A stretch of DNA of 31,121 bases. Source: a virus. The notes below the pieces were generated by a model. That model was given only the letters and a program-made list of their open reading frames with translations, made no database searches and was not told the DNA's origin. The position numbers were made by a program, and so were the translations under genes. This document shows positions 7,227-15,548 of this stretch, piece by piece. Every line of letters starts with the position of its first letter. Position 1 is the stretch's first letter. The stretch covers positions 1 through 31,121 of IMG/VR virus record IMGVR_UViG_3300009593_003454; one strand, 5' to 3'.

Positions 7227-7255
7227 AATAGTAGAAAAATTTTCCCCCTACTATT
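7227..7255 (-). repeat. Leader stem-loop before the 75-aa gene
   Basis: Inverted repeat AATAGTAG / CTACTATT (8 bp), extendable inward by G-U pairs, between the Na/Pi transporter gene and the 75-aa gene. No U-run follows on the minus strand, so it is a poor intrinsic terminator. It ends a few bases before the GAGAG ribosome binding element, so it may stabilise or control the downstream message. Confidence 0.5.
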
Positions 7256-7277
7256 AATGGTGCAATTATGATGCCAT

Positions 7278-7772
7278 TTAGAATCTAGATAGATATTTTG
7301 CGAAATAATTTACCCAAGGTAATAATGCTACCGCCATGAATAAGTTTGCTCCCGTATGTGCTATTGCTATTCTTAACGTGTCCCCTTTTGGCATACCATC
7401 AGAGACAAAAACACCTGCTAACCATATCGTTCCAGTGGTTCCGATGTTGGCTCCGAGGACTGCTCCTATGGCCGCAGGAAGCGGTAATGCTCCTGATGCA
7501 ACTAACGCAATAATTGCAGTTGTTGATAGAGATGAAGACTGCCATAACAATGTCATAACAATACCACCTAAGAACATCCAGTAAGGATTACCTAAAAAGA
7601 ATTCAAGATGCTCTAAGTTTCCCATTGATTTCATACCACCAGAAAACATTTTAAGACCAATGTAAAAAATTACCAGACCTAGTAAAGTCTGTATGATAGG
7701 ATTATTAAATTCCATAAGATTACCTTTTTTATATTTCCAATAGTTGTAAAGTTTTCTGTGTTTCTTTTTCAT
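7278..7772 (-). CDS. Half-size Na+/phosphate cotransporter (NptA/PF02690-like)
   Basis: 164 aa with about four hydrophobic segments. It carries QSSSLST (78-84) and GANIGTTGT (107-115), hallmark repeats of the Na/Pi-cotransporter II family, which takes up phosphate with sodium across the inner membrane. Bacterial members usually have two such repeats and often a PhoU-like tail; this one has a single set, so it would need to dimerise. ATG 7772 overlaps the TGA of guaC (ATGA). An internal ATG at 7715 (MEFNNPIIQ) has a better AAGG site and may be the true start. A phage copy could raise phosphate uptake during infection. Confidence 0.8.
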   Translation of the reverse strand: MKKKHRKLYNYWKYKKGNLMEFNNPIIQTLLGLVIFYIGLKMFSGGMKSMGNLEHLEFFLGNPYWMFLGGIVMTLLWQSSSLSTTAIIALVASGALPLPAAIGAVLGANIGTTGTIWLAGVFVSDGMPKGDTLRIAIAHTGANLFMAVALLPWVNYFAKYLSRF

Positions 7773-8755
7773 TTGCTAAAAACCTCATTTAATTGTCTGT
7801 TTACTTTGACAAATGTTGTACATTTGGGTAAATCTTTAATTGATTTTGCACCAGCATAAGTACATGCACTTCGTAATCCTCCAAGAATCTCATGTATTGT
7901 ACCATCTACTGGTCCTTTATAATCTATCATAACTGCTTTTCCCTCTGATGCTCTATGAGACTTCTTTCCACCATGATATCTGAATTGAGCATTATCAGAA
8001 GACATTCCATAAAATAACATTTTTTCACCCTGTTTTTCTCCTTCGCATTCTTCGTGACCCGCTAACATTCCACCGAGCATTACAAAGTCTGCACCAGCCC
8101 CATAACTCTTTGCGATATCCCCCACGACCGTACAACCTCCGTCTGTGATGATATGCCCTCCTAGACCGTGGGCCGCATCTGCACACTCCATTGTAGCACT
8201 TAATTGTGGATATCCAACGCCTGTTAATTTGCGAGTAGTACATACCGATCCAGGGCCGATCCCAATTTTTACAATATCTGCCCCTGCCATGATTATTTGT
8301 TCTGTTGCTTCTGGTGTGCATACGTTTCCTGCAATTATTATTTTATCTTTCGTTGCTTCATGTCTTCTCATCAATGAAACAAAATCATTAAATCTTTCTG
8401 TATAACCATTTGCTACATCAAGACAAATCCATTTAGATTCGTCATAATCAAGTTCATCTAAATTTTGATCTAATCCTATCGTTTGTATAAGATGAGACCA
8501 GTTATTATTTGGCCAAGGAACAAACTTACACAATGCAGTCAGGATTTTATGTTTAGATAATGAAACATACATGTCAATTGTACCTGTATGATCCATGTTA
8601 GCGGCAATAATAGGAATACCTTCCCATCTATGCGATGAATGCTTGAATTTGAAATTTCTTGTGAGATCGGCATCCTTACGTGATACTAAGGTTGACCTCT
8701 TAGGCTTGATCAAAACATCATTAAAATCAAGTTTAACATCTTCTTGTATTCTCAT
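7769..8755 (-). CDS. guaC: GMP reductase
   Basis: 328 aa, close to E. coli GuaC (about 347). The N-terminus ([20 protein letters not shown]) and the catalytic loop [11 protein letters not shown] with Cys172 match GMP reductase, as do [25 protein letters not shown] and [12 protein letters not shown]. There is no CBS domain, which argues against IMP dehydrogenase. It converts GMP to IMP with NADPH, letting the phage rebalance guanine toward adenine nucleotides, fitting its AT-rich DNA. It is coupled to the Na/Pi transporter gene by ATGA. Start ATG 8755. Confidence 0.93.
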   Translation of the reverse strand: MRIQEDVKLDFNDVLIKPKRSTLVSRKDADLTRNFKFKHSSHRWEGIPIIAANMDHTGTIDMYVSLSKHKILTALCKFVPWPNNNWSHLIQTIGLDQNLDELDYDESKWICLDVANGYTERFNDFVSLMRRHEATKDKIIIAGNVCTPEATEQIIMAGADIVKIGIGPGSVCTTRKLTGVGYPQLSATMECADAAHGLGGHIITDGGCTVVGDIAKSYGAGADFVMLGGMLAGHEECEGEKQGEKMLFYGMSSDNAQFRYHGGKKSHRASEGKAVMIDYKGPVDGTIHEILGGLRSACTYAGAKSIKDLPKCTTFVKVNRQLNEVFSK

Positions 8756-9285
8756 ACGTTCTCATTAAAAAGTAATTTTGCTGGACAATTTCCATTTTTT
8801 AAAACTATCATATATTTTAACAGATTTATTGTCTTTTTGCAAGGATTGTGGGTAAAAAGTTTAGTATCTAAATCAATTTTACTCATTATAGTCATATTTT
8901 TTAGTTTTATTAATTGTTTCAAATCAGTATACATTTTATTTTCATCCATTGTTAATGGTGAAATATCAAATTGGACCGCTTTAAATCGTTTAAACTCTTC
9001 TGAAACCCACAAATCTTTTGCTTCTCTAAAAATTAATGTCACCGATTTTTTTGATTTAATAAAACCAAATAGTTCATTTAATTTTTTAACTTCTCTATTT
9101 CTTACAATAATAGAGCCTGTTTGTGGGGGAAAATTGTAAACTTCTATTTGAGTTGGTTTGACCTTGTGTGCTTTTTTTGTCGCTGGAATAGTATTGTCAA
9201 TAGTTGCTGAAGTATGAGAATATACTACAGATTGTTCAACCCATTGTTCTCTTATATTTTCATTAAAATCGATTATAAAGCCCAT
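8752..9285 (-). CDS. 177-aa hypothetical protein
   Basis: 177 aa ([18 protein letters not shown]...). Lys-rich, no signal peptide and no membrane segment. It has a Thr/Pro linker near residues 30-45 and then an alpha/beta-looking part ([33 protein letters not shown]). It follows the tRNA gene and its stop overlaps guaC by 4 bases. The ribosome binding site is weak. No family recognised. Confidence 0.6.
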   Translation of the reverse strand: MGFIIDFNENIREQWVEQSVVYSHTSATIDNTIPATKKAHKVKPTQIEVYNFPPQTGSIIVRNREVKKLNELFGFIKSKKSVTLIFREAKDLWVSEEFKRFKAVQFDISPLTMDENKMYTDLKQLIKLKNMTIMSKIDLDTKLFTHNPCKKTINLLKYMIVLKNGNCPAKLLFNENV

Positions 9286-9321
9286 TTTTTCACTAAATAC
9301 TTATTCATTTCAATATTCGAT

Positions 9322-9416
9322 TGGCTCTGCGGGAAGGATTCGAACCTCCATACACCCCTCTTACAAGATGCAACTAGCAAACAACTAGCCGTGTCTACCG
9401 ATTTCACCACCGCAGA
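9322..9416 (-). tRNA. Type II tRNA with GUU anticodon and encoded CCA
   Basis: A 95-base cloverleaf can be drawn: 7-bp acceptor (TCTGCGG/CCGCAGA), discriminator G73 and encoded CCA; a Leu-type D arm (GTG, AAATCGGTAGA, CAC); anticodon stem GCTAG/CTAGT with loop TTGTTTG, giving anticodon GUU (Asn); a 23-base variable region; and T arm GGAGG-TTCGAAT-CCTTC. The long variable arm and D loop look like tRNA-Leu, but the anticodon and G73 fit Asn, and base 37 is U instead of a purine. It starts 14 bases after an AsnRS/AsnA-like gene. It could be a recoding tRNA, a decayed tRNA-Leu or a non-standard tRNA-Asn. Confidence 0.75.
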
Positions 9417-9430
9417 GTCAATCGAACAAT

Positions 9431-10309
9431 TTACATCAGTCCTGCCTTTTGCATACCACTTATTAATCTTGTGATACCAATACCTCCGCCAAAACGAGGT
9501 TTAAAATCGTGTTTCAGGAACTCATCAAGTTCTGCTAATACTCGTTCTTCACCAAACAATTCATATAATAAACTAGCATATTCTCCATCAGATATAGTAT
9601 GAAACTGTTCTCTCATTTCATCAACATCGGATGCTCTTTCTGCACTACCTATAGTTTCCATTCCACCAACGATTACATCACATTTATTTGCAATAGGTTT
9701 TCCTGTTGCATCTGGTGTATCTGATACTTTCATATTCCAAAATGGTGAGGTATGGTATGGAAAACGTGTGAGAAAAAATACATCTCCATATTCTTTGTAC
9801 ATATCCATTTCGTGTTTTGCATCAAGAGTGTTATCTGGTGCAGTATATTTTGCAACCATTCCCATATAACTACCGCCAGGAAAATTAGTTTCTGTCATTG
9901 GTGCCCTACCGTGATCACATTTAAATCCTAAATGTGTAAGCAATTCATCTTCCATTTTCAATAGATCATTAAAATCTCCTGGTGCTTCAAATTCAAACAT
10001 TGGAAAGATCAATTCGTGTCTACCTTCTATAGGATTCTTTTCTTCACGATAACTTGTACTTAGACAAAAACAACCTGCAATATCTGGTCGAGTCAATAGT
10101 TCGTATTCAAGCCACATTTGTCCTGTTTGTGGTAGTGGCCAAATCTTTCCTCCATACTCATATGTTTTTACTGTAGTGGGATCTTCACAAGCGGCAAGAA
10201 TCGATAAACGATTCTGAGTATGAACTTCTACAAAATTTTTGGAAAGGAAATATTCTCTGAGGGATTGTGTTACTGTGGTGAAATCATGGGGTGATATCAA
10301 AGATGTCAT
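9431..10309 (-). CDS. AsnRS/AspRS-like class II catalytic core (asparagine synthetase A or aminoacyl-tRNA synthetase paralogue)
   Basis: 292 aa. Class II motif 2 is visible (STSYREEKNPIEGRHELIFP, followed by MFEFE) and motif 3 (GGGIGITRLISGM) near the C-terminus with the ATP-binding Arg. The sequence is closest to the Asp/Asn synthetase group but lacks the N-terminal anticodon-binding OB domain. Free-standing cores of about this length include the archaeal asparagine synthetase that makes Asn from Asp, ammonia and ATP. The neighbouring tRNA with a GUU anticodon leaves a tRNA role open. Start ATG 10309 has AAGGAG at good spacing. Substrate undecided. Confidence 0.75.
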   Translation of the reverse strand: MTSLISPHDFTTVTQSLREYFLSKNFVEVHTQNRLSILAACEDPTTVKTYEYGGKIWPLPQTGQMWLEYELLTRPDIAGCFCLSTSYREEKNPIEGRHELIFPMFEFEAPGDFNDLLKMEDELLTHLGFKCDHGRAPMTETNFPGGSYMGMVAKYTAPDNTLDAKHEMDMYKEYGDVFFLTRFPYHTSPFWNMKVSDTPDATGKPIANKCDVIVGGMETIGSAERASDVDEMREQFHTISDGEYASLLYELFGEERVLAELDEFLKHDFKPRFGGGIGITRLISGMQKAGLM

Positions 10310-10333
10310 TAAACTCCTTACTAATTTCTTTTT

Positions 10334-10341
10334 TATTTATC
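10334..10341 (-). promoter_or_regulatory. Possible late promoter variant (GATAAATA)
   Basis: GATAAATA on the minus strand, about 25 bases upstream of the class II core gene and just after the end of the phosphoribosyltransferase gene. It differs from the TATAAATA consensus at the first base. It could start a transcript for the synthetase-like gene and tRNA. Confidence 0.3.
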
Positions 10342-10352
10342 ATTTAGCAAAT

Positions 10353-10757
10353 TTAGACAGGCATTTGAAATAGAGCCTGTACCCAATCTTGCGGTTTAGT
10401 TCTAGCAAAAACGACCCAACCAAAACTTTCTTGATACAAGTGTTTTTTAAACCATTCTGCTCTAAAGTGATCCATTGATCCACCTGTTGTTAATACATCA
10501 TCAACAATCAAATAAGGATCATCATAATTTTGAGTTGAATATTCATTCAAATATTTACTCAACTCTACCCCACCTCTAGGTATTCCTACCGCAGAACAAA
10601 AAGGTCTCTCTTCATGTTCCATAATCATTCTTGCAATACACTTCCATTCGTTAGTATGCAAAGCATCCATTTCAATCTTCCAATGCAAGGTATCACCTGA
10701 GTGACCTACGAACTCTTTTTCTTGAAAAAGGTATTCTGATTTAACATGAAAACTCAT
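10353..10757 (-). CDS. Orotate phosphoribosyltransferase-like protein
   Basis: 134 aa. LIVDDVLTTGGSM is the PRPP-binding loop of type I phosphoribosyltransferases. The upstream part (SGDTLHWKIEMDAL, then AVGIPRGGVELSKYL) and the tail (GWVVFARTKPQDWVQALF) follow the short orotate phosphoribosyltransferase-like group. It would join orotate to PRPP to give OMP, the substrate of the OMP decarboxylase encoded nearby. It is shorter than classical PyrE (about 210 aa). ATG 10757 overlaps the HAD gene stop (ATGA) and has AGAGG upstream. Base specificity is inferred from motif and neighbours. Confidence 0.75.
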   Translation of the reverse strand: MSFHVKSEYLFQEKEFVGHSGDTLHWKIEMDALHTNEWKCIARMIMEHEERPFCSAVGIPRGGVELSKYLNEYSTQNYDDPYLIVDDVLTTGGSMDHFRAEWFKKHLYQESFGWVVFARTKPQDWVQALFQMPV

Positions 10758-11185
10758 GGTAATCCTCTTTCTCTATAATGAAAAAACGATTCAGAATTAT
10801 AAGACTTATCACAAATGTACATGTCAAAATGCGGTTTATTCCCCACCTGAACTGAAGTATATTTAACACCCCAATCCAGCAATTGTTTCTTCGTCAATTC
10901 TGTATAGTCTGTTTTTGAAATAGTACCTCTTGCAGTCCATATATGTATCTCATGACCTTGATCATATAATTCGTTGATATGAGCAATTCTATCTGGAAGA
11001 GGTTCTGCTTTTGAATAGTCTTGGTGTCTATCTGCAAATCCTATTTCTTCGTTATTTATCGAAATTGTACCATCTAGGTCAACATAAATTATTTTTGGTT
11101 TTTGTAATCTCATTTGTTTTTCTTCTTTCTTTCTTTCTTGTTCTGGTAAGTAATCTTTATAATACCAATCTGCGGTTGATCCCAT
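10754..11185 (-). CDS. HAD-family phosphatase
   Basis: About 143 aa from ATG 11185 (MGSTADWYY), chosen because AGGGGAG lies four bases upstream; an in-frame ATG at 11206 has no comparable site. HAD motif I is YVDLDGTI with the nucleophile Asp, motif II is IWTARG, and a later Lys/Asp pair (HFDMYICDKSYN) can supply motifs III/IV. It is compact with no cap domain, like small phage HAD phosphatases and polynucleotide-kinase-type phosphatases. It sits between PEPCK and the phosphoribosyltransferase, so a nucleotide or sugar-phosphate substrate is plausible. Substrate unknown. Confidence 0.75.
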   Translation of the reverse strand: MGSTADWYYKDYLPEQERKKEEKQMRLQKPKIIYVDLDGTISINNEEIGFADRHQDYSKAEPLPDRIAHINELYDQGHEIHIWTARGTISKTDYTELTKKQLLDWGVKYTSVQVGNKPHFDMYICDKSYNSESFFHYRERGLP

Positions 11186-11198
11186 AAACTCCCCTTGA

Positions 11199-12419
11199 TT
11201 ATGCAACTTCTTTTAAATCGATTGTACCTAATTTACATGGTTGTACTGGATTCGTCCATCTAACATTACGGGTTTTGACTTCAGAATCCAAAACTTTCTT
11301 AATTGCTTTTCTTGTTTCATTCAACGGATATCTATTTCCAGAACGATTCATACCAGTATTAACAAGCCAAACATTAGAACCAATGTGATCAATCAAATTC
11401 ATCAACATATCACTATATGTTTTTACAGGTAGTGGCATGAATGGACTACCATAACAGGGAGAATATACTTTTTGAATCTCGGTTACTCCATCTTCTGTAC
11501 CAGGCATTTTACTTGTATATCCTGTCTCAAATAACTTTCTAATAGTCTCACCTTCAATCTTACTAATACATGGCATTGAACCAGTTGCATCTAATGATAG
11601 AAAAAATATGTTTTTAGGATGATGAAATAATGATCTCTGTGTTATCTGACCTTTTACACATCTTACAGGATAACTTGCTCTTGCATTTGGTTCGCCCTTA
11701 TTTTCTTCAATCAATACTCCTTGTTGTCTTGCTTCACTCATTGCTTCAAAGATTGTAGGTTGTGTTTCGGGTTCAAGACCATCTGTTTTTGCATAACATC
11801 CTGTTTCAATATTAGTCAATCCATGCTCATCCCATGCAATTTCATCATCACCAATTAAATGATATTCTGGGTCTGCACTTAACGTAGTTTTACCAGTACC
11901 ACTTAATCCAAACATTAATGCAGTTTCATATTCATACTGAAATGCTGAACAATGCATTGGTAATATGTTTTGTTGTGGAAGTTCATATCCTGTAATAGTA
12001 AATACTCCCTTCTTAATCTCTCCGAGAAAACTCGTACCACAAATTAAAACTATTTTTTTATCTAAATGAATGTATATTCTAGGTTTAAGACCTACTTTCA
12101 TATTGTGATATATGTTCCAGTCACCTGTCATTTTTTGATTTGGTTTAAGTCTAGTTTGACCAAACATATTACCAACAAATCGATGGTGGTCTTCACTTGT
12201 AGTTGCGACACAAAAATCTATTCCACATGTACGAAATATTCCTTTGTGATCATAATATTCTGAAACTAATTCTTCATACAAAACATCAAAATCAGACTCC
12301 TTGCCAACCTGACAATCTTTTGTACGTACATGATCTATTTTTACTGCATTGTCTCCAAAGTAAAATTTACCTTTTGGACTTCTGCCTGTTGGAAATGTTT
12401 TTAAGTTTAAGTTGTTCAT
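11199..12419 (-). CDS. pckA: ATP-dependent phosphoenolpyruvate carboxykinase, compact form
   Basis: 406 aa against about 530 in bacterial PckA. The substrate Arg motif TGRSPK (11-16) lies almost at the N-terminus, so about 55-60 leading residues are missing; about 70 C-terminal residues also seem absent. Catalytic motifs remain: GEIKKGVF (133-140), HCSAF (156-160), P-loop GLSGTGKTT (171-179), IGDDE (189-193), GCYAKT, NARASYP, and GYTSKMPGTE. It converts oxaloacetate plus ATP to PEP and CO2, the entry to gluconeogenesis. ATGA overlap with the OMP decarboxylase gene places it in the nucleotide-synthesis operon. The intact frame suggests a functional, trimmed enzyme. Confidence 0.92.
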   Translation of the reverse strand: MNNLNLKTFPTGRSPKGKFYFGDNAVKIDHVRTKDCQVGKESDFDVLYEELVSEYYDHKGIFRTCGIDFCVATTSEDHHRFVGNMFGQTRLKPNQKMTGDWNIYHNMKVGLKPRIYIHLDKKIVLICGTSFLGEIKKGVFTITGYELPQQNILPMHCSAFQYEYETALMFGLSGTGKTTLSADPEYHLIGDDEIAWDEHGLTNIETGCYAKTDGLEPETQPTIFEAMSEARQQGVLIEENKGEPNARASYPVRCVKGQITQRSLFHHPKNIFFLSLDATGSMPCISKIEGETIRKLFETGYTSKMPGTEDGVTEIQKVYSPCYGSPFMPLPVKTYSDMLMNLIDHIGSNVWLVNTGMNRSGNRYPLNETRKAIKKVLDSEVKTRNVRWTNPVQPCKLGTIDLKEVA

Positions 12420-13099
12420 AATGTACCTTTAATGTTCACAAGAACATCGTTAGGATTTTCCGCTTCCGTAACGGTTCTACCAAGAACAATATAATCGGCA
12501 CCCGCCTCTTTTGCTTCTCTTGGTGTACCAGTTCTTGTTTGTCCTGAAGTTTGTTTTTCAAATACGATACCAGGACAGATATATCGAAATGAATTTGGTC
12601 CAGACAAATCAAGTGACTTGATTGTTCTCAATTCTGTAACTGGACATACGAGATCCTGAAAATTATATCGTCTAAGTTTGTTCATAGATTGTTGCCAGAC
12701 ATTATATGATACATCTCTCAATATTGCACGTTCTGCCTCATAATCCCATGATGTAAGTGATATTACACCAACTAATTTTATTTGATCTGATAATTTTTGA
12801 AGTTTTTCGAATACATCGTGGCTATTATGGGCACAAATAGAGGTCATTGTACCACCACGTTTTATGATTTTTTTGACTACAGTTTCAACTGTATTAGGTG
12901 TGTCCCAGAGTTTACAATCAAAGAAATATTCTTTCTCACGTTTAAGAGCATAACTTTCTAATCTGGCGAATTCATCAAAACGTGATGATGCAAGCCAATC
13001 CCACATTATATGATTTACTTTAAATCCATCAACATAGTCTTTAACTCTTAATGCAATTCTAAAATGCTCTGGTTTTTCTAATGATAATAAAATTTTCAT
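12416..13099 (-). CDS. pyrF: Orotidine-5'-phosphate decarboxylase
   Basis: 227 aa, usual length. The catalytic motif DCKLWDTPNTV (Asp61, Lys63, Asp66) matches the D-x-K-x(2)-D-[IT]-P-x-TV signature. The phosphate-binding end is CPGI followed by TPREAKEAGADYIVLGRTVT. It turns OMP into UMP, the last step of de novo pyrimidine synthesis, in the cytoplasm. With the OPRT-like gene and PRPP synthetase it gives orotate to UMP. It is coupled to pckA through ATGA and preceded by the SGNH-like gene. Confidence 0.92.
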   Translation of the reverse strand: MKILLSLEKPEHFRIALRVKDYVDGFKVNHIMWDWLASSRFDEFARLESYALKREKEYFFDCKLWDTPNTVETVVKKIIKRGGTMTSICAHNSHDVFEKLQKLSDQIKLVGVISLTSWDYEAERAILRDVSYNVWQQSMNKLRRYNFQDLVCPVTELRTIKSLDLSGPNSFRYICPGIVFEKQTSGQTRTGTPREAKEAGADYIVLGRTVTEAENPNDVLVNIKGTL

Positions 13100-13114
13100 T
13101 TCAGATTAATATAA

Positions 13115-13897
13115 TCATTCGTAAATAAACTTTCCTGTTTCAGGTTTTCGTTCTTGAAACTCTTCATTTTCTATATTTAGTAAATCTTTAAAAAAATGAT
13201 TCTTAATAATATTATATACAATTTTATGATCTTCAGTTGTTAAATGATTATATAAATCTTTTTTTACTGGCTCATCTACACTCGCATAATCACCAGCATA
13301 AGTTCTTAATGGCGTTGAATAAAATCTAAAATAATAATCATTTAACTTTTCTAAAGATTTAAAAAAAGGATCTGGCTCCCAACTTTCTAATCGATCAGCC
13401 ATCGGTTCTTCTTTTGTACCTATAGTAAAACTCAGAAAAACCATCGTTTTAATTTGATACAATTCGGATAAACATTTTAAAGTCATTACATTTTTATAAT
13501 TTATATGATATAACTCATCGGCATAAAAATTATAAAAAGTCTTCAATTCACTCTCACGATCACCCAATACTTCAACAAAAGGATAAGTTTGACTTCTTTT
13601 TTCACATATTGAAACCATATAATCACCCAGTTCTTTTGCATGACCTGGATTTTTTAAATAATCAAAAGATAACCTAAATGGATTTGATAATAAAAAAACA
13701 ATTTTATTATCTTTATCAGAAACAATTTCATCTTTCAATTTCCAAAAAGATTTAAAATGATCAATTGGTCCAAGACCTCCCTTACATTGATTGTTAACCT
13801 TTTCCCGAGATACTAATTTTTGTAAATATCCAACCCATGTTGGTTCTAATTCTGAGCCTTCTGATTCACCAAAACTATCACCAAAAGTATAAATCAT
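13115..13897 (-). CDS. SGNH/GDSL hydrolase-like protein
   Basis: 260 aa. The N-terminus MIYTFGDSFGESEG carries the GDSxG block I with the catalytic Ser, and the C-terminal LTTEDHKIVYNII resembles block V, with His preceded by an acidic residue. Between them lies a mixed alpha/beta sequence (NKIVFLLSNPFRLSF). No signal peptide, so it is cytoplasmic. The ATG overlaps the TAA of the GT9-like gene (TAATG), hinting at a shared pathway, perhaps acyl or glycan modification. Similar GDSF proteins are common in marine T4-like phages. Substrate unknown. Confidence 0.6.
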   Translation of the reverse strand: MIYTFGDSFGESEGSELEPTWVGYLQKLVSREKVNNQCKGGLGPIDHFKSFWKLKDEIVSDKDNKIVFLLSNPFRLSFDYLKNPGHAKELGDYMVSICEKRSQTYPFVEVLGDRESELKTFYNFYADELYHINYKNVMTLKCLSELYQIKTMVFLSFTIGTKEEPMADRLESWEPDPFFKSLEKLNDYYFRFYSTPLRTYAGDYASVDEPVKKDLYNHLTTEDHKIVYNIIKNHFFKDLLNIENEEFQERKPETGKFIYE

Positions 13898-14604
13898 TAT
13901 GAATATGTCTTATGTTTTTCAATACGTTCTATTAATTCTGTCTTTGTATGAACTATTTTTTGTATTTTTTCATCTATTAAAGTGTTTAAAAAAGAATGAA
14001 AATTAAATCTATCTTTTTTAAAAAACAATATTGTTGGAACAGACATTGATCTACTTAAATGAGCCATCCCTCCTTCAGATGTTACAAAAAGACTACATTT
14101 TTTTAAAATATTCATATTCTCTTCTAAGCATTTAAATTTATCAAGTATTATTTTTTTATGTCCTCTATAATTATCTATTGCATACAACTCTACAGTATCA
14201 TATCTTTCTTTAATATCCATAGCATCAGGAAATATTTTACAATTTGCAATTTCTAAAGATCGGCCACTGAATAGGGGACTATTCATTTCTGTATAAAAAT
14301 TAATTGCTATTTTACCAGTTACATTGGGAATCCATTCTTCTTTCGCTGGCCAATATTGATGATTACTTAATTCAAACTTAGTATTGCTTCTAAGAAAATG
14401 TTCAGACTGTGTTAGAATTTTCTTATTCTTTGACTCTTCAAAACAGAAATTTTTTAAGAAAAGAAAAGTATTAAAAACTTTTAATTTATCATGAATAAGA
14501 AATTCTACTTCATCATCTTGATATTTTCTAAATAAAAACGATAATTTATTTAAAAGATCACCAAAACCCAGAGTTCCTGAATTAAAAACTTCAATTTTTT
14601 TCAT
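13897..14604 (-). CDS. GT9/heptosyltransferase-like glycosyltransferase
   Basis: 235 aa. The C-terminal part LFVTSEGGMAHLSRSMSVPT corresponds to the GT-B donor-site motif of family 9 enzymes (G-x-MHL-A-x(3)-VPT). The N-terminus (FNSGTLGFGDLLNKLSFL) resembles the G-x-GD start of these proteins. It is shorter than typical heptosyltransferases (about 320 aa). It may decorate phage DNA, proteins or host glycans with a sugar. Coupled to the SGNH-like gene (TAATG) and separated from the PRPP synthetase gene by 3 bases. Acceptor unknown. Confidence 0.6.
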   Translation of the reverse strand: MKKIEVFNSGTLGFGDLLNKLSFLFRKYQDDEVEFLIHDKLKVFNTFLFLKNFCFEESKNKKILTQSEHFLRSNTKFELSNHQYWPAKEEWIPNVTGKIAINFYTEMNSPLFSGRSLEIANCKIFPDAMDIKERYDTVELYAIDNYRGHKKIILDKFKCLEENMNILKKCSLFVTSEGGMAHLSRSMSVPTILFFKKDRFNFHSFLNTLIDEKIQKIVHTKTELIERIEKHKTYS

Positions 14605-14607
14605 TCA

Positions 14608-15534
14608 TTAAAATAATACCGATATTGATTCGTCATGATGTACTCTACGTATTGCTTCTGCAAACAGTTTTGCCACAGATAATACACGAATACTTTGATT
14701 CTCATGTTGTGGAATACTATCAGTAATCGTTAAATATCTTATCGCCCTGGAGGAATTTATTGTTTTCATTCCCCCGTTGCTTAATACTCCGTGTGTAATA
14801 TATGCTTGAACTTCTTCTGCCCCATTTTTCAATAGGGCTTCGGCCGCTTTTACGAGTGTTCCACCCGTATCCACTATATCGTCTACTATTATACATTGCT
14901 TACCTTTTACGTTACCGATTACGTTCATTGCTTCAGACTCATTCGCTTTGTCCCTGCGTTTGTCTATAATAGCAATGTCCAAATTTAGTGACTTGGCGAG
15001 GGATCTCGCCCTAGGTACTCCGCCTGCATCAGGCGATACTATCAATGCATTACCAGAAGAAACCATTGGACTTCTTTTCATGTCTTTTACGAATAATGGT
15101 TTCGATCTCAAATCATCTACAGGAATATCAAAAAATCCTTGGATTTGTCCTGCATGTAAATCCATCGTCAACACCCTATCTGCTCCAGATGCTTGAAGCA
15201 TATTTGCGACTAATTTTGCAGAAATGGGTGTCCTCGATGATGGTTTTCTATCCTGTCTACCATAACCATAATAGGGGATTACGGCAGTAATTCTACCAGC
15301 ACTTGCTCTCTTACAAGCATCAATAACAATTAATAATTCCATAATATTGTCATTTGCAGGATTACATGTGCTTTGTATAATGAATACATCTTCTCCACGT
15401 ATATTGTCGTGGATCTCACAAAAAACTTCTCCGTCTGCAAACCGAGTAAGTTTCATTTCACTCAAACTAATACCTGCACTAATCGAAATCTTATTTGCAA
15501 GTAATTGATTAGAATTTCCGGATAATAAAATCAT
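14608..15534 (-). CDS. prs: Ribose-phosphate pyrophosphokinase (PRPP synthetase)
   Basis: 308 aa, full length for the class I enzyme. Features include FADGEVFCEI, YYGYGRQDRK (88-97), the catalytic flexible-loop region, DLHAGQIQGFF (125-135), SPDAGG with the ribose-binding loop, and the PRPP motif IIVDDIVDTGGTL (215-227). It makes PRPP from ribose-5-phosphate and ATP in the cytoplasm. PRPP feeds the OPRT-like and Gpt-like enzymes in this window. The flexible-loop residues KRRDK are kept. No strong ribosome binding site precedes ATG 15534. Confidence 0.95.
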   Translation of the reverse strand: MILLSGNSNQLLANKISISAGISLSEMKLTRFADGEVFCEIHDNIRGEDVFIIQSTCNPANDNIMELLIVIDACKRASAGRITAVIPYYGYGRQDRKPSSRTPISAKLVANMLQASGADRVLTMDLHAGQIQGFFDIPVDDLRSKPLFVKDMKRSPMVSSGNALIVSPDAGGVPRARSLAKSLNLDIAIIDKRRDKANESEAMNVIGNVKGKQCIIVDDIVDTGGTLVKAAEALLKNGAEEVQAYITHGVLSNGGMKTINSSRAIRYLTITDSIPQHENQSIRVLSVAKLFAEAIRRVHHDESISVLF

Positions 15535-15548
15535 ATTATTCTTATTAA

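Noticed and set aside
8025-8321. Second minus-strand ORF (98 codons) rich in Arg and Gly
   Set aside because: It lies fully inside guaC in another frame. The composition is that of a shadow frame, and guaC is unmistakable.
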